Source: Cyprinodon diabolis (taxonomy: Eukaryota; Chordata; Actinopteri; Cyprinodontiformes; Cyprinodontidae). Taken from it: 64,000 bases of DNA. A model generated the notes under the pieces. That model was not told the DNA's origin. It worked only from the letters and a program-made list of their open reading frames with translations, and did not search any database. The position numbers and the translations under genes were made by a program. The stretch is from the NCBI GenBank assembly GCA_030533445.1, contig CM060064.1, forward strand, positions 24,554,626-24,618,625. The letters are read 5' to 3'. Positions 59,174-64,000 of this stretch are shown here, in pieces. Numbering within the stretch: the first letter of the stretch is position 1; each line of letters begins with the position of its first letter.

Positions 59174-62100
59174 GGAAAAACATTGCATCCAACATCATCC
59201 AGCTGCTGAGTGATTTAGAAAAAACCTTTTAATCATTCTAATAAAACTTGAATCTTTTTCAAATAGTCAGATCCAAAAAAAACGTAATTATTTTCTTCAT
59301 GATGAGAGATTTCCAAATATTTGATTAACATTGATTATATGACAATGTTCCTTCTTTCCTAAATATATTCTGTTGTTGCCGTGAAAAACAGAGCAGTCTT
59401 GTTTGCACGGAGCGTCTGCAGCATCTATAAAAACTCTTCTGTGCCCACTCTTCCTGGTCATTTCTTTTTTCCTTTCATTTTCTATCTTCTGTTTTTACTT
59501 TATCTGTGTGATACTGCAGTTATTAAGAACTATATATGAAGAATATTATTTAGGTTTTAATTTGAAAAAAACTGTATCTTTGCTTAATCAGTTTAGTTTA
59601 TAGTTTTACACATTAAACAAATTGTTCAGAGAACAAAAAGGGAAAAAATTTCTATTACCGTAGGTTTATTTTTCTTAATACTGCACCTTAAACCGAGGGC
59701 TGAATGTTGAGAATCAGTGCAGAAAGAAACTCACCAATAGATAGATTCTATTTCCCAGGTTTTTCTTTCTACCTGTATGACTGTGATGACTGCCGCCATG
59801 ACAAAACTTAGGGTCAAATATGTTTTGTATCTTGATACAAATCCAGCTAAAAGCTCCCAGAGAGGATTTATACTTTTTACCATCACAACCAGAGCTTTTA
59901 AATCAGGTGAAGTTTTTCTACTCTCTGTTCCTCATGATGATGATTATTAAACCAATCCTCCACCTCAAGCTGGGTTAATAGATAATTAGCTGTATCCTAC
60001 AATTTCCTGGTCTGAGTCACCAGGCTTCAACTCTGTGGATGGCAGCTGCTTTGAAATTAGCCATGTTTCCCTGCTGCGGTGTTATTGTTGTTTTTATTTA
60101 TCGTGTAATGGACGAGACAGGCCAATATCCCTGGACTGAACAGCTGTTCCGCCCATTAAAGATCAAACTGCCCCGTTTTTAATTACCTTTCTCATTTTTT
60201 AACTCAGCTTTCATAGCTCTGCTTCATATCCCCCGCTGCTCAGCACTGCATCTCTGGATGGATCTATTCTTCTGTATGAAAAGGGGAGCAGAAGTTCATG
60301 GTGTTCTAAGTCACGATTTTTGACATTTTTTCCACAATAAATCCAAATTATTTAATTTCAAGCCTGCATAAATATCCTTGAGGCAACCAGCGAGTCACCT
60401 CACAGGTTGGGCCCCTGCTGGTTAATTGCCCCAGGTGGTGCTTTGACTTTATGGTAATTCTGGAAAAACACAAGGACAAGCAGAACTCTTTTTTTTTGGT
60501 CAGATCACATTATTGTTTAACTTTTTTGCCACTTTTTAACGAAAAACATTTGGAGGAAAAGAAGAGTGTTTTTCTAAACCTAATAACTGGGAACCAGCTG
60601 TAAATTATGAGGAATGCATCAGGATGCTGATATCATTCCCTGCTTGAAAATATTCAACCAGAACGGTTTCAGAAGCGTGTAGATGGTTATTAGCTGGAGC
60701 CGACTCACTAAGGGACCGTGGATATACGACTGTGCTTCATGGTGTGACAACAGTTTTTGTGTTGAAGTTTCTGATAATAATTGTAAAGGAAATCCTAACA
60801 TAATAATAGAAATTAAAAAAAGACAACCTTAGAGGAAAATGAATGATTCAAAAGCATAATTAAAAACAATACTTTTATACTCGTTCCTACAATAAAAGTG
60901 TGTCAACCTCTAACTGGAGCTGCCATTATAGCCTGTTTAAAGGGCCAACTATATAACTGTTATGACATCCAAAAGACCAAACATCTTAAGGTTCTTCCCA
61001 AGATGTGAATGCCTAAATGTGCCACATGCTGGCAATTTAAGCAGCTTTATCCAAAGTGTTGGCTCTTCAGACAAAAACCATGAAATGAAAAAAAAAAAAA
61101 TAACATGAAAACTCTTCGACATCTCCTGTTTCATAAAAAAAAAAACTGAACATGTTAGAACTGTAAATTTACAGTCATATATTTTTATATTAATGTTTTT
61201 ATATATATTTTACTATTTTTCAAGGCTGCACTTTTAAGAAAAAAATTAAATTGTCCAGAGAGCTGTTCTAAATAAAATTTATTTTTGTTTTACACTTGTG
61301 TAAACAAAATGACAAATACATCTGTCTAAGTTATTTTCTTATCCACTTTTTTGTGGCTGGTAAAAGAAAAGGTTAAAAGTTCTATCAAAAAACAGAAGTG
61401 AGCAAAAAGTTTAGGTTTTATTTAATTTCTTCTGCTAATTGTAACAAATACTTACTGCTGTGATGAAGTTGGTGCCCTGTGCTTGGTGGTCCTCATCCTT
61501 GGGAAACAATGATGTAGAGGTGACAGAGGGGGGAGGAGAGGAGTGGAGGAAATCAGGTAGCTCATTGTTGTTGTTGTTGTTAAACGTCTCCATGATGGCA
61601 GTGGGGGGTTCAGGGATGGTGAGGGTGCTCAGCCCAGTTACACTGTCAGTGGAGTTGCACTGGGAGGAAGAGGTCTCTGAGCTTTCAGTAACTGAAAGAA
61701 ACAGGGCAAATATTGTAGGAATTAAAACAGAAGAAAAAAGTTTTAATTTTTTCCCACTCATTGAGATTGTTTAAGTGAAGCTGTTCATAGAAATGTTAGG
61801 TTTGCTTTTGGCGGCCTCTAGTGGCGGCTCCAAAAACACACACTTAGGAAGAGAGAAATTTCAATACCTTGTTGTTATTGTTTTTGACCTTCAGTTAAAA
61901 AACTTGTAGCCTATGGATGCATTGTACAAATCAACTTTATTGAATCTACCATATTCTAAAAAAGAAAAGAGTAAATCTGACAAAAACAAATAAATAAATA
62001 CTTAAAACAAGCACATCACTGACTCATGGAGGGCTGGCTGTTCCCGACGTCCTGCTCCAGCTCGTCCTCCTCTATGCAGTCATACGGCCACTGGGCAAAG

Positions 62101-63932
62101 GAGGCAACGCTGCCCATCGGGTACGGGTGTGAGTGTGGGTGGGACGGCGAGGAGTAGAGGTGAAGGTTAAGTGAGCCCAGTAGAGAGGAAGACGAGTGGC
62201 TGCTGGAGGAGGAGGTGCTGCTGTTGGAGATGGTGGAGTGGGGCCTCTTAAATGCAGCACAATGTTCAAACGAGGACACGGCGATGGACGCCCTGGTTCG
62301 GCACTCTGATAGTGCAGAGACAAAAAACATATTAGATGCCAGAATTGTAGATGAAAGGTTGAAATGAAAAGGAATGAGTCTTTTCTAATACTGAGGGAGG
62401 AAAATAATTTGCTGATGTGAATTAGGCAATGTTTTCTGAGATCATTTGTTTTGGTTTCAGAGGAAAAAATAAGCACTTCTTGAGTTTACGGCTGAGTTCC
62501 TTTTAGCACTGAGAACCTCACCTGCAGCAGCAGGTCTTAGCAAGTACCTCAGATGTAGAAAGAGACTTTAGAGAGAAGTTCCCTTACAACTTACCAGAGA
62601 GGAACTTCATGCTCAAATTTCATTTATTGTAGATTATTACGATACACTTCCTTTAAATAATCACTCTGTCCTATTATAAATCTAATGAACCTAACTTTCA
62701 AACTATAAGTTCAATCTATTACATTTAAAGTAACATCATCACTGCAGGTAAGATGATGATTATATGAACCTTATATATAGAATCTACTCTTAAAATATTT
62801 TTTGAATCTCCTCTAAATAAAAAGGAAGTAAAATATGGTTGGTTTTATGAGAACAGAAAAGAATAAAATCTAAATAAAAGCGCTTACCTGTCCCCTTCAT
62901 GATGTAGTCAATGGCTCTGTCACTGATGGCTGCATCACTAGGCTTAATGTCCATGAAAGGCTTATTTCCAATCCCCATGGAAACCATCTCCTGCATGCGC
63001 AGCTCTACAATAACACAAATTTAAAGAAAAGGTAAAAAAAAATGATGTTATTTCTAAATGCAAAAGGATGTAATGTTATTTTACTTTGATTTTAAGTGCC
63101 TCAAATTAATGATGGATTAGACTAAAATCAAGTCAAAAATAATTTAACCTGACTACATTGGTGTTTCATCATTTTTTACAAGATTTTAACTGTGTTTTTT
63201 ACAGATTCAGTCACTATTCTGACAGCCTTGTTATAGATGCGCAAAAGGTTTTAAAACACTGAACTTTTTAATTTGATTACAACCTCATACTTAAAAATAT
63301 ATATATATTTAAAAAAATCACTTTTTTGCATTATTTCAACATCAAGAAAACAAAAAAAATCTTTGTGAAAACTTTTCCAGACGACTTCGATTAACATCAG
63401 GCTGAAAAAGCAACTGATCCATTTTCAGACTCTGGCAGATGCCAAATTGTTTGTGTGGTATAGGGCCCACAGCATCACAGATCCCCTGAAACAAACCTAG
63501 GTTTCATTCCAAACAGTCACTGGAAGATTTATTGTTAATCTTAGTCTCGACGAAAGGAAGCATGTGCAAAAGAGAATGTTGGTAATAGGTTATAAGTATT
63601 CCATGGTGCATTTTTCTGACTTCCAAACAACCAACTTGTAGAATTATGTAGAGAGCTTCTAATGGTTGTCACAGAAACAGACAAAATGCAAATCAGCTTA
63701 ACAATCGTGCAGATTTGATGTGCTGTACACTTTTTATATGACTCTTTAGCCCACCTCTGTTTCTGAGGGCCTGCCTCCATAGGATCTTGCCAATAATAGC
63801 CGTCCACACTGCCTTGACCTCAGCCGAGCTAGCCTGGAGTATAAACGTGTCCTGGGACTTCCTCCGACGGAACCAGATCTCAAAACGAAGGCCGCTGTCA
63901 CCAACGTTTTCAGTCATACCTATTTCTGCTGT
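56604..63932 (-). CDS. plekhg4: PLEKHG4-type RhoGEF (puratrophin family), C-terminal exons, 5' part outside window
   Basis: Exons: 63932-63755, 63004-62888, 62305-62024, 61691-61456, probably ending in 56609-56604; phases agree through the first four. The protein fragment starts in the late PH domain (GDSGLRFEIWFRRRK, then the helix SAEVKAVWTAIIGKILWRQA). It continues with MVSMGIGNKPFMDIKPSDAA, TRASIAVSSFEH, a serine run, LLGSLNLHLYSS, and QPSM joined to ITESSETSSSQC. The same order occurs in human PLEKHG4, whose tail reads RSRASIAV, LGSLNLHLY, QPSLTAEDSE. PLEKHG4 proteins are Dbl-family exchange factors for Rho GTPases; the DH domain is not in this window. PLEKHG4B is the main alternative. 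A six-asparagine run is encoded near 61,562-61,581. The donor after exon 3 is the less common GTCAGT. Confidence 0.75.
56610..61455. other. Probable long last intron of the plekhg4-type gene
   Basis: AT-rich with A/T tracts. It holds a (TA)n tract and a fragment of a GGGGCCCC-containing dispersed repeat near 58,650-58,700. No coding exon was recognised, but a small one could be missed. Confidence 0.45.
59108..59167. repeat. Poly-A joined to (TA)n microsatellite
   Basis: About 17 A's followed by about 21 TA units. Confidence 0.95.
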
Positions 63933-64000
63933 CTGCATGGACATAAAAAAGCATTACTCAGCTTTATAAATAGTAGCTTACAAAGAGCAAAAAAAACCAA

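Noticed and set aside
61460..61774. 104-codon frame, plus strand
   Set aside because: Antisense shadow of a plekhg4-type exon; the leucine run is the complement of the asparagine codons.

Overview
The window is nuclear DNA from a ray-finned (teleost) fish. The genes are split into exons by GT-AG introns and match vertebrate families. The repeats are typical of fish: BEL/Pao, Rex6/Dong-like, L2-like LINEs with an esterase domain, tRNA-derived SINEs, hAT and Tc1 elements, and many (TA)n tracts. I cannot name the species. No prokaryotic features, CRISPR arrays, rRNA or functional tRNA genes were seen.

Left part (1-21,000): no host protein gene was recognised. In order it holds the 3' end of a BEL/Pao element with its LTR, a 25-bp hairpin, a minus-strand SINE with a 12-bp target duplication, a Rex6/Dong-like LINE end embedded in (TA)n, a decayed antisense L2-like LINE, a second SINE, and a 1.35-kb hAT element with an 8-bp duplication. 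These are followed by a 555-bp DNA transposon with a 9-bp duplication, Tc1 relics, a GC-richer promoter-like patch near 18.5 kb and a 22-bp minisatellite.

Middle (21,500-38,100): nhlrc1 (malin, RING-NHL E3 ligase; one exon, minus strand, 395 aa) and a complete 13-exon ptdss1 (phosphatidylserine synthase 1; minus strand, 464 aa assembled from splice sites with phases that agree throughout). The ptdss1 introns hold a non-autonomous hAT element, two fold-back sequences and a degenerate minisatellite.

Right part (38,400-56,000): a small cluster of four-transmembrane MS4A/CD20-like genes. Two minus-strand copies (202 and 201 aa, six coding exons each) lie in tandem blocks of about 5-6 kb. A third, diverged gene of the same exon architecture runs on the plus strand, head-to-head with the second copy. 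Inside the second block is a 1,248-bp Tc1-type transposon with perfect inverted repeats and an uninterrupted 343-aa DD34E transposase. The matching sites in the sister block and in a further partial copy are empty, so the insertion looks younger than the duplication.

Right edge (56,500-64,000): the 3' end of a minus-strand RhoGEF gene of the PLEKHG4 (puratrophin) type: the end of its PH domain, the serine-rich tail and a likely final exon. Its 5' part lies beyond the window. It converges tail-to-tail on the plus-strand MS4A-like gene.

Nothing here is a clearly new molecular system. The most informative content is the natural experiment in the MS4A-like cluster: recent duplication, divergence focused on the second extracellular loop, a possible shared promoter and exon module, and a dated transposon insertion.
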